Shown here piece by piece: positions 1 through 6,216 of a DNA stretch of 10,368 nt. Location: contig JBKJQB010000222.1 of the NCBI GenBank assembly GCA_046594105.1, positions 1 to 10,368 of the forward strand. Direction: 5' to 3'. The notes beneath the pieces were generated by a model. It did no database searches. It worked only from the letters and a program-made list of their open reading frames with translations, and was not told where the DNA came from. Position numbers and translations under genes: made by a program. Within the stretch, counting starts at the first letter, position 1. Every line of letters begins with the position of its first letter. This DNA comes from JBDSGC01 sp046594105. Lineage in GTDB: Bacteria > Acidobacteriota > Thermoanaerobaculia > Gp7-AA8.

Positions 1-8
1 CTCTGCGT

Positions 9-55
9 CAGTTGGGTCGATGAGATCCTTCGCCGTCTTCTCGGCTTCTAATGAA
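9..55. repeat. degenerate partial copy of the 8.7 kb palindromic repeat
   Basis: Positions 9-55 match, with scattered differences, the right half of the repeat unit at 8757-8803: both read CAGTTGGG, then a short variable stretch, then GATCCTTCGCCGTCT and a diverged tail. The left half is absent or lies outside the window. This shows that the repeat family is dispersed in the genome. No protein-like reading is convincing here. Confidence 0.5.
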
Positions 56-92
56 CCGTCTCTTGCAGCTCTCGGGAGATCTTGCTGCCTTC

Positions 93-201
93 GGAGCGCC
101 GGCATCCTGCCGGCCCGTCCGCGGGCATCCTGCCCGCAGGAGCTCGCCGAACAGCGCCGGCTGGAAGCCGGCGGACCGGCCGGCAAGGATGCCGGCGCTC
201 C
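93..201. repeat. GC-rich inverted repeat in non-coding spacer
   Basis: The arm at 93-114 (GGAGCGCCGGCATCCTGCCGGC) returns as its reverse complement at 179-201 with a single-base indel. Two smaller palindromes lie inside: GCGGGCATCCTGCCCGC at 121-137 and GCCGGCTGGAAGCCGGC at 155-171. The stretch 1-317 downstream of the minus-strand cassette otherwise shows no gene. Open frames here exist on several frames at once and look like GC-driven artefacts. It may act as a folded 3' end for the cassette transcript, but it lacks the T-run of an intrinsic terminator. Confidence 0.7.
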
Positions 202-317
202 GTTCGCTCCGCTCAGAAGAACCACGGAGCGCCCGTTCATCGCCCACCCATCGGCTCATCGCGCTGTTTCCCAGCTCAAAATGACGGCCGGCAGGGCCCC
301 GTCACCGGGGTTAACCC

Positions 318-587
318 TCACCCGCGGCGGACCAGTTTCCGCCCAAAGTAGGCCGCACCAAATAGCGAGACACATGCTGCGGCGATCACCAGCGCCCGCG
401 TGCTGTTCGAGAACAGGAAGGAATAGCGGACCATGTTGAGCACCAGCACGGCGCCCAGGATCAGGTAGAGGGCGATCCGCAGCGCGTACAGGATCGGGGC
501 CGCTTTCCGCGGGCGCACCGAGTCGCTCCAGAGAATCCAGAGCATGACCGTCATTGCGGCGATCGCCATCCCGGCCGGAGGGATCAT
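318..587 (-). CDS. small three-helix membrane protein (unknown function)
   Basis: An 89-residue hydrophobic protein that I do not recognise. Three probable membrane helices lie at about residues 3-20, 31-51 and 64-82, joined by a basic loop (SVRPRKAAP) after the first helix and ending in a basic tail (RKLVRRG). It has no cysteine or histidine motif that would bind a cofactor. Its ATG overlaps the TGA of the upstream ArsC-like gene (ATGA, 584-587), so the two are probably translationally coupled and the product may be a membrane anchor or partner for that protein. That link is inferred from gene order only. Short length and low complexity of the hydrophobic parts limit homology inference. Confidence 0.72.
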   Translation of the reverse strand: MIPPAGMAIAAMTVMLWILWSDSVRPRKAAPILYALRIALYLILGAVLVLNMVRYSFLFSNSTRALVIAAACVSLFGAAYFGRKLVRRG

Positions 588-934
588 CGACCGGTCAACT
601 CGTCGTAGCGTTCTGGCTTGAATCCGAAGACGGCCTCTTTGCCATGCAGCAGCAGCGGGCGGCGGATCAGATTCGGTTCTTCCAGCATGAGGTCGATGGC
701 CTGCGTCGGGGTCATGGTGGAGACGTCGAGATTGCGCGCTTTGTAAGCAGGGCTTCTGGTGCTCAGAAAATCCTCCAGCGGACCTTGCACCAGCAGACGC
801 TCGAGCAACTCCCGAGGAGGAGGGTCCTTCGCCAGGTCATGCTTGATCAGTTCCACGCCCTTACCTTCCAGGTAGGCCACCGCATTGCGGCAGGTGGTTC
901 AGGTGGGCTTCAGATAGATGTCCAGGGGCTTCAT
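584..934 (-). CDS. ArsC/Spx-family selenoprotein (in-frame TGA = Sec12)
   Basis: A thioredoxin-fold ArsC/Spx/YffB-family protein of 116 residues, the usual family length, if the TGA at 899-901 is read as selenocysteine. From ATG 934 it reads MKPLDIYLKPT-U-TTC-RNAVAYLEGKG; the family pattern is Y-x-x-P-x-C-x-x-C-(R/K). The TGA falls exactly at the first, redox-active cysteine (residue 12, as in E. coli ArsC), and Cys15 is kept as the resolving residue. The rest is intact: LIKHDLAKDPPPRELLERLL near 33-52, EEPNLIRRPLLL near 84-95 and the FGFKP C-terminus. The ATG overlaps the stop of the upstream BFD-like gene (ATGA) and the stop overlaps the next ATG. Ordinary gene calling would begin at GTG 880, after the active site. 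Family members reduce arsenate, act as Spx regulators or are uncharacterised; the substrate here is unknown. The alternatives are a TGC-to-TGA error or mutation. Confidence 0.82.
857..877 (-). promoter_or_regulatory. candidate bacterial SECIS hairpin
   Basis: Downstream of the UGA the mRNA can fold CCU-ACCU / GGA / AGGU-A-AGG: seven pairs with one bulged A and a three-base apical loop GGA. The loop guanines are at +30 and +31 after the UGA. Bacterial SECIS elements are coding-region hairpins just after the UGA with one or two guanines at the start of a small apical loop about 16-37 nt downstream, so this fits. A competing hairpin nearer the UGA (CCGC-AAU-GCGG, +9 to +19) is GC-rich but has no guanine in its loop. 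Folded by hand only. Confidence 0.5.
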
Positions 935-1236
935 TTTTTTCGGACCCACCAGGCATCGCCGGTGGAAGGCACGACCGGAGGCGGAATCGGCCGCCTGGGA
1001 ACAATCTCCGCCAGCATCTCCTGAACCTCCGGAGTGCAGGAGCCGCCGCACTGGCCGGTCGTGGCGGTGGTCCGGGCGGCGACCTGGGAAAGAGACTGCG
1101 CCCCCTCTCGGATGGCCCTTTCGATGGTCTTGTATTTGATGTTGTTGCAGCGGCAGATGGTTTTCAGGCCCTGAATCGCCGGGTGCAGCGGCTGCTCTTC
1201 GGCAGAATCGGGGCTTGCATCATCGCTTTCTTCCAT
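931..1236 (-). CDS. BFD-like [2Fe-2S]-binding protein
   Basis: A 101-residue protein with a bacterioferritin-associated-ferredoxin (BFD/Fer2_BFD) domain at about residues 24-79. The domain has ICRCNN (Cys28, Cys30), a helix KTIERAIREGAQSLSQVAA and TGQCGGSCTPEVQEML (Cys63, Cys67). Such domains bind a [2Fe-2S] cluster and pass electrons or sense redox state. The second cysteine pair is C-x3-C, one residue longer than the usual C-x2-C. A short acidic N-terminal extension (MEESDDASPDSAEEQ) precedes the domain, and a proline-rich tail follows. It is the first gene of the cassette and its TGA overlaps the ATG of the ArsC-like gene, so it may be that protein's electron donor (inference). ATG 1236 was chosen because upstream frame extension is arginine/serine-rich nonsense and a TAGTCT hexamer lies 8 nt upstream. 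Confidence 0.85.
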   Translation of the reverse strand: MEESDDASPDSAEEQPLHPAIQGLKTICRCNNIKYKTIERAIREGAQSLSQVAARTTATTGQCGGSCTPEVQEMLAEIVPRRPIPPPVVPSTGDAWWVRKK

Positions 1237-1244
1237 CTCGCGGG

Positions 1245-1250
1245 AGACTA
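1245..1250 (-). promoter_or_regulatory. possible -10 box for the BFD/ArsC-like cassette
   Basis: TAGTCT on the minus strand ends 8 nt before ATG 1236 and there is no clear Shine-Dalgarno between them. The same arrangement is seen at three other starts in this window. No good -35 hexamer is visible. Confidence 0.3.
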
Positions 1251-1346
1251 ACAGAATCGACCCGGTGCGGCTTCCCGCTGTCGCGGTGCTGCACTGCGGA
1301 ACGGCCCGGTTTGCCGATCCGCGGGCGGGCCCGGATGGGGAGCGGA

Positions 1347-1466
1347 GTCGCTGCCACATGGGGAAGGCGCAGTGGCGGGAGCCTTCGCGCCAGCGACAAA
1401 GTGCGGATGGCGATCCGCGGGCGCGAGACGATGGGACTGCGCATCCCGCCACTGTAGACCATCGTC
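1347..1466. other. structured intergenic element, three hairpins with complementary loops
   Basis: The intergenic stretch 1237-1510 between divergent genes holds three consecutive hairpins. A: GTCGCTG 1347-1353 pairs with CAGCGAC 1391-1397 and encloses GAAGGC 1363-1368 / GCCTTC 1381-1386. B: GCGGAT 1403-1408 / ATCCGC 1413-1418 with loop GGCG. C: GACGATGG 1427-1434 / CCATCGTC 1459-1466. The loop of A carries AGTGGCGGGA (1371-1380), the exact complement of TCCCGCCACT in the loop of C (1444-1453), so the loops could kiss or form an alternative stem. Either strand could be the functional one, as leader of the cassette or of the phosphatase gene. No known riboswitch class fits. Confidence 0.6.
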
Positions 1467-1493
1467 ACCGCCCCGCGGAGCAGACATCGACGT

Positions 1494-1499
1494 TACACT
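1494..1499 (+). promoter_or_regulatory. possible -10 box for ppx/gppA
   Basis: TACACT ends 11 nt before ATG 1511, which would put transcription start within a few nucleotides of the start codon. No Shine-Dalgarno is evident in the gap and no clear -35 is seen. Confidence 0.3.
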
Positions 1500-1510
1500 C
1501 GAATCTCCTC

Positions 1511-3043
1511 ATGACCGAGCGCGACCAACGCATTGCCGCCATCGACATCGGCACAAACTCCATCCACATGATCGTGGTGGAAGCCAAAGGCCGGAACGTG
1601 CGCGTCATCGATCGGGAGAAGGACATGATCCAGCTCGGCCTGAGCAGTCTGGACGGGCAGCCGTTGACCGAGGAGGCCATGGACCGAGGGGTGAGCAGCA
1701 TCGCCCGGATGGCGGAGATTGCCGCCCGATGGAAGGTGAGCGAGATCGTGGCCGTGGCCACCAGCGCGGTGCGCGAGGCGCCCAATCGCCGCGAGTTTCT
1801 CACACGCGTTCGCGACGCCTCGGGCGTCAAGGTGCGCATCATCTCCGGCGAGGAGGAGGCCGATCTCATCTTCCGGGCCATCCGCACAGCGGTCGACCTG
1901 GATGGAGCGACGGGATTGGCGGTGGACATCGGCGGCGGCAGCGTAGAACTGATCGTGGGGACCGAAGACGAGATTTACTTCGCGGCCAGCGAGCCTCTCG
2001 GATCGCTGCGCATGGCCCAGCGGTTCGATCTCCAGAACAAGCCGTTGAAGCGGTCCCTGCGCGCATGCCGGGCCTTCGCAGCGGAGCGTTTTGCCCGTCA
2101 TCGCAAGCGCATCGGGAAGCTGGGCGTGGACCTTTGCGTGGGGACGTCGGGCACCATCCTCACTCTGGCCGGACTCTCGCCCGGAGGGGACACGATCGAA
2201 GAGGGATCGAGCGGATTGAAAGTGCTGGAGGTGGCCACCCTGCGAGCGATCATCGAGCAGCTGAGCGGCATGACCGCGAAGGAGCGGGTGCAGACGTTCA
2301 GCCTCGACGAGAAGCGCGCGGCCACCATCCTGGCCGGCGCCATCGTCCTGGACGAGGCCTGTTCGGCATTCGGCATCGAGTCTCTGGTGGCCTGTCCCGT
2401 GGCCATCCGCGAAGGAATCATCGAGAGCCGGATCTCACAGCTTTCCTCACCGTCGCGTGGCGGCGGCTCACTGCGGCGGCGATCGGTTCTGGCGCTGGCC
2501 CGGCGCACCGATTGCGACCTGAAACATGGCGCGCACGTAGCCCGGCTGGCCACGCGCATCTTCGATCAGACCATCAAGCTCCATTGCCTTCCCACGGAGT
2601 CGCGGGAGCTTCTGCACTACGCAGCGCTGGTCCACGAGAGCGGGCTGCACATCAGCGATCGCGGGCACCACAAACACAGCTACTACCTGATCCGTCACGC
2701 CGATCTGCGCGGCTTCACCGAGGAGCAGCTCCTGATCATCGCGAATGTGGCTCGCTATTTCCGGAAGGCTCCTCCTCGCGATGAGCATCCAAATCTCTCA
2801 GAGCTTTCGGCGACCCAGAGAGCGGACGTCGAGAAGCTGTCCTCGATCCTCAGGATCGCCGCGGGCCTTGATCGCGGGAATCGCCAGCGCGTCCGCGACG
2901 TGGCGGTGCGCGTCGCTCGCGACAGCGCACGGTTCCTGGTGCGCACCCGCGCCAACGCCTCTGTAGAAATCAGCAGCGCCGAAAAACGGGCCCGCTACTT
3001 CGGGGAAATGTTCGACGTTCGGGTTCGCTTCGACTCGGTGTGA
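1511..3043 (+). CDS. Ppx/GppA family phosphatase (exopolyphosphatase/pppGpp phosphatase)
   Basis: A 510-residue cytoplasmic enzyme of the ASKHA fold. This family removes terminal phosphate from long-chain polyphosphate and/or converts pppGpp to ppGpp. The first phosphate-binding loop is AAIDIGTNSIHMIV (about residues 9-22), followed by VAVATSAVREAPN, ISGEEEADLIF and the second loop VDIGGGSVELIV (about 138-149). The C-terminal half is the HD-like domain found in longer Ppx/GppA proteins: DLKHGAHVARLATRIF, then ALVHESGL and RGHHKHSYYLI. The metal-site HD appears as HE, which also occurs in enterobacterial relatives. ATG 1511 was chosen because residue 1 then lies just before the conserved beta strand; the frame is open upstream to 1265, but that stretch has no family similarity. 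sixA follows 8 nt after the stop. Substrate preference cannot be decided from sequence. Confidence 0.93.
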   Translation: MTERDQRIAAIDIGTNSIHMIVVEAKGRNVRVIDREKDMIQLGLSSLDGQPLTEEAMDRGVSSIARMAEIAARWKVSEIVAVATSAVREAPNRREFLTRVRDASGVKVRIISGEEEADLIFRAIRTAVDLDGATGLAVDIGGGSVELIVGTEDEIYFAASEPLGSLRMAQRFDLQNKPLKRSLRACRAFAAERFARHRKRIGKLGVDLCVGTSGTILTLAGLSPGGDTIEEGSSGLKVLEVATLRAIIEQLSGMTAKERVQTFSLDEKRAATILAGAIVLDEACSAFGIESLVACPVAIREGIIESRISQLSSPSRGGGSLRRRSVLALARRTDCDLKHGAHVARLATRIFDQTIKLHCLPTESRELLHYAALVHESGLHISDRGHHKHSYYLIRHADLRGFTEEQLLIIANVARYFRKAPPRDEHPNLSELSATQRADVEKLSSILRIAAGLDRGNRQRVRDVAVRVARDSARFLVRTRANASVEISSAEKRARYFGEMFDVRVRFDSV

Positions 3044-3051
3044 GGGCAGAC

Positions 3052-3543
3052 ATGAATCAGAAGAAGAAGCAGTGGGTCATCCTTCTCCGCCACGGCATCG
3101 CAGAGACTCCGGGAAGCATTCCTGACGAGGAGCGCGCTCTCACCGGCAAAGGACGCCGGCGCATGCGCGCGTCTTCGCGCGGACTCCTGCGATTGATTCC
3201 CCGAATCGACGCCATCGCTTCCAGCCCGCTCCAGCGCTGCGTGCAGACGGCCCACCTGGTGGCCGAACGAGCTCGCATTGCCGACGTGGCATTGATCGAC
3301 GAGCTGCGTCCCCAGGCAGAGCCGGAAGGATTTCTGCAGTTTCTCCGGGAGACGAAGAGCGCCGCAATCGTGTGCGTGGGGCACGAGCCGCTGCTGTCCC
3401 GCATTGCTGCCTCGCTCCTCGGCGTCCAGGGCGGCCATCCGCTCGAGTTGCGCAAGGGCGGGTGCTACGTCTTCACCATTGCCGAAGGGGTGAACCATCT
3501 GGAGTGGATGCTCGCGCCGCGAGTCCTGCGAGCGTTGCGCTGA
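3052..3543 (+). CDS. sixA: phosphohistidine phosphatase SixA
   Basis: A 163-residue protein of the histidine phosphatase (phosphoglycerate-mutase-like) superfamily, single-domain SixA type. LLRHGIAE at 11-18 supplies the catalytic His14, SSPLQRCVQTAHLV at 57-70 is the SixA signature helix, and VCVGHEPLLSRIAASLL at 107-123 carries the second active-site histidine (His111). SixA removes phosphate from histidine phosphotransfer domains or from PTS proteins such as NPr; homologues outside enterobacteria are often uncharacterised. ATG 3052 was chosen over the in-frame GTG at 3040, which overlaps the upstream stop, because a purine-rich GAGGG lies just before the ATG; the GTG is possible. Gene order suggests co-transcription with the Ppx/GppA gene. 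Confidence 0.88.
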   Translation: MNQKKKQWVILLRHGIAETPGSIPDEERALTGKGRRRMRASSRGLLRLIPRIDAIASSPLQRCVQTAHLVAERARIADVALIDELRPQAEPEGFLQFLRETKSAAIVCVGHEPLLSRIAASLLGVQGGHPLELRKGGCYVFTIAEGVNHLEWMLAPRVLRALR

Positions 3544-3816
3544 AGTCGGGCTGCGGACGCGCGCCGAAGGCGCAGCGAGACGGTAGCGCGAAGCGCGAAG
3601 CCCCAGGCCCGCGTTCGTTCCATGGCCATCCGCCCCAGCCGGGGGCGCGGCGTCCACGCAGTCCTACCGAGGGATCCGGGTGAGAAAGCAGCCTGCGCGG
3701 CAGAACAGCACCGATAGGATTGATGGGACGAATGGGACCGAGCTCAATGGGTCCCTCTGACCCGCCCTTCTAAGAACCGTTAAATAGCGGCTTCGCACGT
3801 CCTCCCCGACAAGAGT
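3544..3816. other. non-coding spacer without recognisable gene
   Basis: No convincing coding region between the sixA stop and the palindromic element. The stretch contains purine-rich GATGGGACGAATGGGAC near 3722-3738 and a weak GGGACC...GGTCCC hairpin just after. It may be the 3' region of sixA. Translations in all frames look like GC-driven noise. Confidence 0.5.
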
Positions 3817-3935
3817 CCTTCTCCCCGCACACGGGGAGAAGGTGCCGAAGGCAGATGAGGGGAACTCACGCGATGAAGAGCAGGACCCCTCATCCCTGCT
3901 TTGCGGACCTTCTCCCCGCTGCGGCGGGGAGAAGG
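3817..3935. repeat. compound palindromic repeat (two identical-arm hairpins)
   Basis: Two hairpins share the same 11-bp arms CCTTCTCCCCG / CGGGGAGAAGG: 3817-3842 with loop CACA and 3908-3935 with loop CTGCGG. Between them, GATGAGGGG (3854-3862) is complementary to CCCCTCATC (3886-3894). The 119-bp block is therefore an imperfect palindrome made of palindromes, as expected for a non-autonomous mobile repeat or REP/BIME-like element. It lies between convergent genes (sixA and rph) and could fold at the 3' end of either transcript. Confidence 0.75.
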
Positions 3936-3977
3936 ACACTCGATGGGGAGGCTCCCGCTTCTCACCATCAATCGGTG

Positions 3978-3999
3978 CGCCGCCGGCCGTGCCGGCCTA
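3978..3999 (-). repeat. stop-codon-abutting palindromic repeat, copy 1
   Basis: Read on the minus strand, the rph stop codon TAG is followed at once by GCCGGCACGGCCGGCGGCG, a hairpin GCCGGC-ACG-GCCGGC plus a GGCG tail. The same sequence follows the dnaJ-like stop at 7186-7210. There is no T-run, so it is not a classical terminator. Confidence 0.6.
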
Positions 4000-4782
4000 C
4001 CGGAACTTCTTGTTCAGGCGGTCTCGGGCCAGGCCGTCGACGCGGGTCATGGTGGGGCCGAGGATCTCGCGCTGTTTTTCGATCAGGGAGGCGATTCCCT
4101 GTTTGGCCAGCGCCATCATCGCGGTCATTTCGTCATCGCTGAAGGTGGCGCCCTCGCCGGTTCCCTGCAGTTCCACGAAGCGACCCTTGTCCGTGGCCAC
4201 CACGTTCATGTCCACTCCCGCCTTCGAGTCTTCCGCGTAGTTCAGGTCGAGCGAAGGGACACCGCTGAGGAGACCGACGGAAACCGCGGCGACGAACGAC
4301 GTGATCGGCCAGGTCACGAGATTGCCGTCGACGTAGAGCCGCCCCAGCGCCAACGCCAGAGCCACGAACGATCCGGTGATGGAGGCGGTGCGCGTTCCGC
4401 CGTCGGCCTGGATCACATCGCAGTCGATCCAGATGGTGCGTTCGCCCAGAAGCTCGGCGTTGACGGCGGCTCGAAGGGAGCGGCCGATCAGCCGCTGGAT
4501 CTCCATGGTCCGGCCGCCCTGCTTGCCCCTGGCCGCCTCGCGATCGGTTCGTTCGGAGGTGGCGCGCGGCAGCATCCCGTACTCGGCAGTGACCCAGCCT
4601 TTTCCGCTGCGGTACAGAAACGGAGGGACTTTCTCCTGGACCGAGGCGGTGCAGATGACCCGGGTGTCGCCAACCTCGATGAGGGCCGATCCTTCCGCAT
4701 GCTTGCTGAAGTTCGGGGTGATGATGACCGGGCGCATCTCATTCGCGGCACGGCCGTCCGCGCGGGGTTTCGGTGAGCTCAT
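3997..4782 (-). CDS. rph: ribonuclease PH
   Basis: RNase PH, a phosphorolytic 3'-5' exoribonuclease that trims tRNA precursors and other RNA 3' ends as a hexameric ring. The 261 residues match the family size. The protein shows RADGRAANEMRPV at 7-19, TASVQEKVPPFL at 45-56, GWVTAEYGMLPRATSERTDRE at 62-82, GRTMEIQRLIGRSLR at 90-104 and IDCDVIQADGGTRTASITG at 119-137, covering the phosphate- and RNA-binding residues. It then continues with DLNYAEDSKAGVDMNVV and the helical C-terminus. A purine-rich AAAGAGAGAGAGAA stretch upstream of ATG 4782 could serve as a long-spaced ribosome site. It lies 48 nt downstream of glgC on the same strand and may share its transcript. The stop codon abuts a GC palindrome. 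Confidence 0.96.
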   Translation of the reverse strand: MSSPKPRADGRAANEMRPVIITPNFSKHAEGSALIEVGDTRVICTASVQEKVPPFLYRSGKGWVTAEYGMLPRATSERTDREAARGKQGGRTMEIQRLIGRSLRAAVNAELLGERTIWIDCDVIQADGGTRTASITGSFVALALALGRLYVDGNLVTWPITSFVAAVSVGLLSGVPSLDLNYAEDSKAGVDMNVVATDKGRFVELQGTGEGATFSDDEMTAMMALAKQGIASLIEKQREILGPTMTRVDGLARDRLNKKFR

Positions 4783-4830
4783 GGTGATCGGTTCTCTCTC
4801 TCTTTGATGGGATTGCGAATCTGGAATTGC

Positions 4831-6099
4831 TTACACCGGAGCGGGGACCCGCTCCTCGATCACGGCGCCCTTGGGCACCACCACGATCCCCGAGTCGGTG
4901 ACGGTGAATCGCGCCCGGTCTGCCTCGAGGTCGTAGCCGATGGTGGTTCCCGGCGGGATCTTCACACCCTTATCGATGATGGTGCGCCGGATTTTCGCGT
5001 GACGGCCGATCTCCACGCCATCCATCAGAACGGCCTCGTCGACTTCGGCATAGGAGTGGATGCGCACCCGCGGATGCAGGACGCAGCGGTTGATGCTGCC
5101 TCCCGAGATGATCGATCCGTCGGAGACCAGCGAGTCGGTGGCCACGCCGATTCTTTGAGTCGCAGAATCGGCGAATACGAACTTCGCCGGCGGCAGATGC
5201 ATCGGGGCTGACACCATCGGCCACTGATGGTTGTAAAGGTTGAACAGCGGCGTAACGGCCACCAGATCGAGGCAGGCCGAAAAGTACGAGTCGATCGTCC
5301 CCACATCGCGCCAGTAGCCGCGGTTGTATTCCGCCTCGCCCGGGATGTAGTTCTTCCCGAAGTCGTAGGCCTGCACCCGCACCCGCGGAAACATGTCGGG
5401 AATGATCTCCCTGCCGAAGTCGTGTGCCGAATCGTGCAGCGCGTTCCGCTGCAGAACGTCGATCATCGCGCTGGCCTTGAAGATGTAATTGCCCATCGAA
5501 GCCAGCACCATGTCCGGCCGGTCGGGAATGGTCTTCGCCCCTTCTTTCGGCTTTTCCACGAAGCCGGTGACGCGGTAATCGGCGTCGATCTCCACGATGC
5601 CGAACTGATTCGCCTCCGCCAGCGGGACGGGGATGGTGGCGATGGTCAGGTCGGCGTCGGTGGCGATGTGTTCCTGCAGCATCTGGTTGACGTCCATCTT
5701 GTAGATATGGTCGCCGCCGAACACGCAGACGTAATCGGGTCGCTCATCGAAGATCAGCTCGAGATTCTGATAGACAGCATCCGCAGTTCCGCGAAACCAG
5801 AAAGGGCCCTTGCGCATCTGGGCCGGCACCACGTCGACGTACTGGCCAATCTCCGGAACCAGCCTCCAGGTTCGGGTGATGTGCTCGATCAGAGAGGTCG
5901 ATTTGAACTGGGTGAGGATCTTGATCTTGAAGAAGCCGGAGTTGATGAAGTTGTTGATGACGAAGTCGATGATCCGGTAGCGCCCGGCGAAGGGCACCGC
6001 CGGCTTGGCGCGGTCGCGAGTCAGCGGATACAGCCGCTCGCCCATGCCACCGGCCAGAATCATCGTGAGCACGTTACGCCGTGCGAGATTGCCATACAT
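4831..6099 (-). CDS. glgC: glucose-1-phosphate adenylyltransferase (ADP-glucose pyrophosphorylase)
   Basis: GlgC makes ADP-glucose from ATP and glucose-1-phosphate, the committed step of bacterial glycogen synthesis. The 422-residue length is typical. The N-terminal Rossmann-like domain carries the nucleotide signature AGGMGERLYPLT (16-27) and KPAVPFAGRYRIIDF (32-46), then FWFRGTADAVYQNL, VFGGDHIYKMD and GFVEKPKEG with the sugar-phosphate-binding lysine. The C-terminal left-handed beta-helix domain with SLVSDGSIISGGSINRCVLHPRV begins near residue 300. A GGAAGGTGA purine stretch lies upstream of ATG 6099. No other glycogen gene is in the window; rph follows on the same strand. It is divergent from the dnaJ-like gene across a 117-nt gap. 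Confidence 0.96.
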   Translation of the reverse strand: MYGNLARRNVLTMILAGGMGERLYPLTRDRAKPAVPFAGRYRIIDFVINNFINSGFFKIKILTQFKSTSLIEHITRTWRLVPEIGQYVDVVPAQMRKGPFWFRGTADAVYQNLELIFDERPDYVCVFGGDHIYKMDVNQMLQEHIATDADLTIATIPVPLAEANQFGIVEIDADYRVTGFVEKPKEGAKTIPDRPDMVLASMGNYIFKASAMIDVLQRNALHDSAHDFGREIIPDMFPRVRVQAYDFGKNYIPGEAEYNRGYWRDVGTIDSYFSACLDLVAVTPLFNLYNHQWPMVSAPMHLPPAKFVFADSATQRIGVATDSLVSDGSIISGGSINRCVLHPRVRIHSYAEVDEAVLMDGVEIGRHAKIRRTIIDKGVKIPPGTTIGYDLEADRARFTVTDSGIVVVPKGAVIEERVPAPV

Positions 6100-6200
6100 G
6101 GGTCTGGGTCACCTTCCGCGATTGTTCTATGAACGCCACCCCGAAGCAATTCGTCCGCCAGACACGGCCTGCTCACCATTCGCCGGGCGCGGCTCGTGCG

Positions 6201-6206
6201 TATACT
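6201..6206 (+). promoter_or_regulatory. possible -10 box for the dnaJ/cbpA-like gene
   Basis: TATACT, close to consensus, ends 10 nt before ATG 6217. Transcription would begin just before the start codon, implying a leaderless or very short-leader mRNA. No Shine-Dalgarno is present and the -35 is not obvious. Confidence 0.45.
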
Positions 6207-6216
6207 TCCCGCCCGC

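Noticed and set aside
20..439. Open frames in the first 300 bases
   Set aside because: Overlapping frames on both strands across palindromic GC-rich repeats, with no protein-like composition.
584..880. ArsC-like protein starting at GTG 880 (98 residues)
   Set aside because: This start removes the first beta strand and the whole C-x-x-C region. The upstream frame contains perfect family sequence interrupted only by the TGA, and ATG 934 overlaps the previous stop.
1345..1460. Cobalamin riboswitch
   Set aside because: Pieces resemble its conserved boxes (CCCGCCACTGT, GGGAAGGC, AGACC), but they occur in the wrong order, the GGTG-AnTCC core is missing, and no B12-related gene follows.
1265..1510. 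N-terminal extension of the Ppx/GppA gene or a small gene in the spacer
   Set aside because: All three minus frames and two plus frames are open here because of GC content. None shows family similarity, and the region is better explained by the hairpin element.
4376..6132. Long antisense open frames opposite rph and glgC
   Set aside because: They mirror strongly supported genes on the other strand, are rich in Arg/Val/His as expected for shadows, and match no family.
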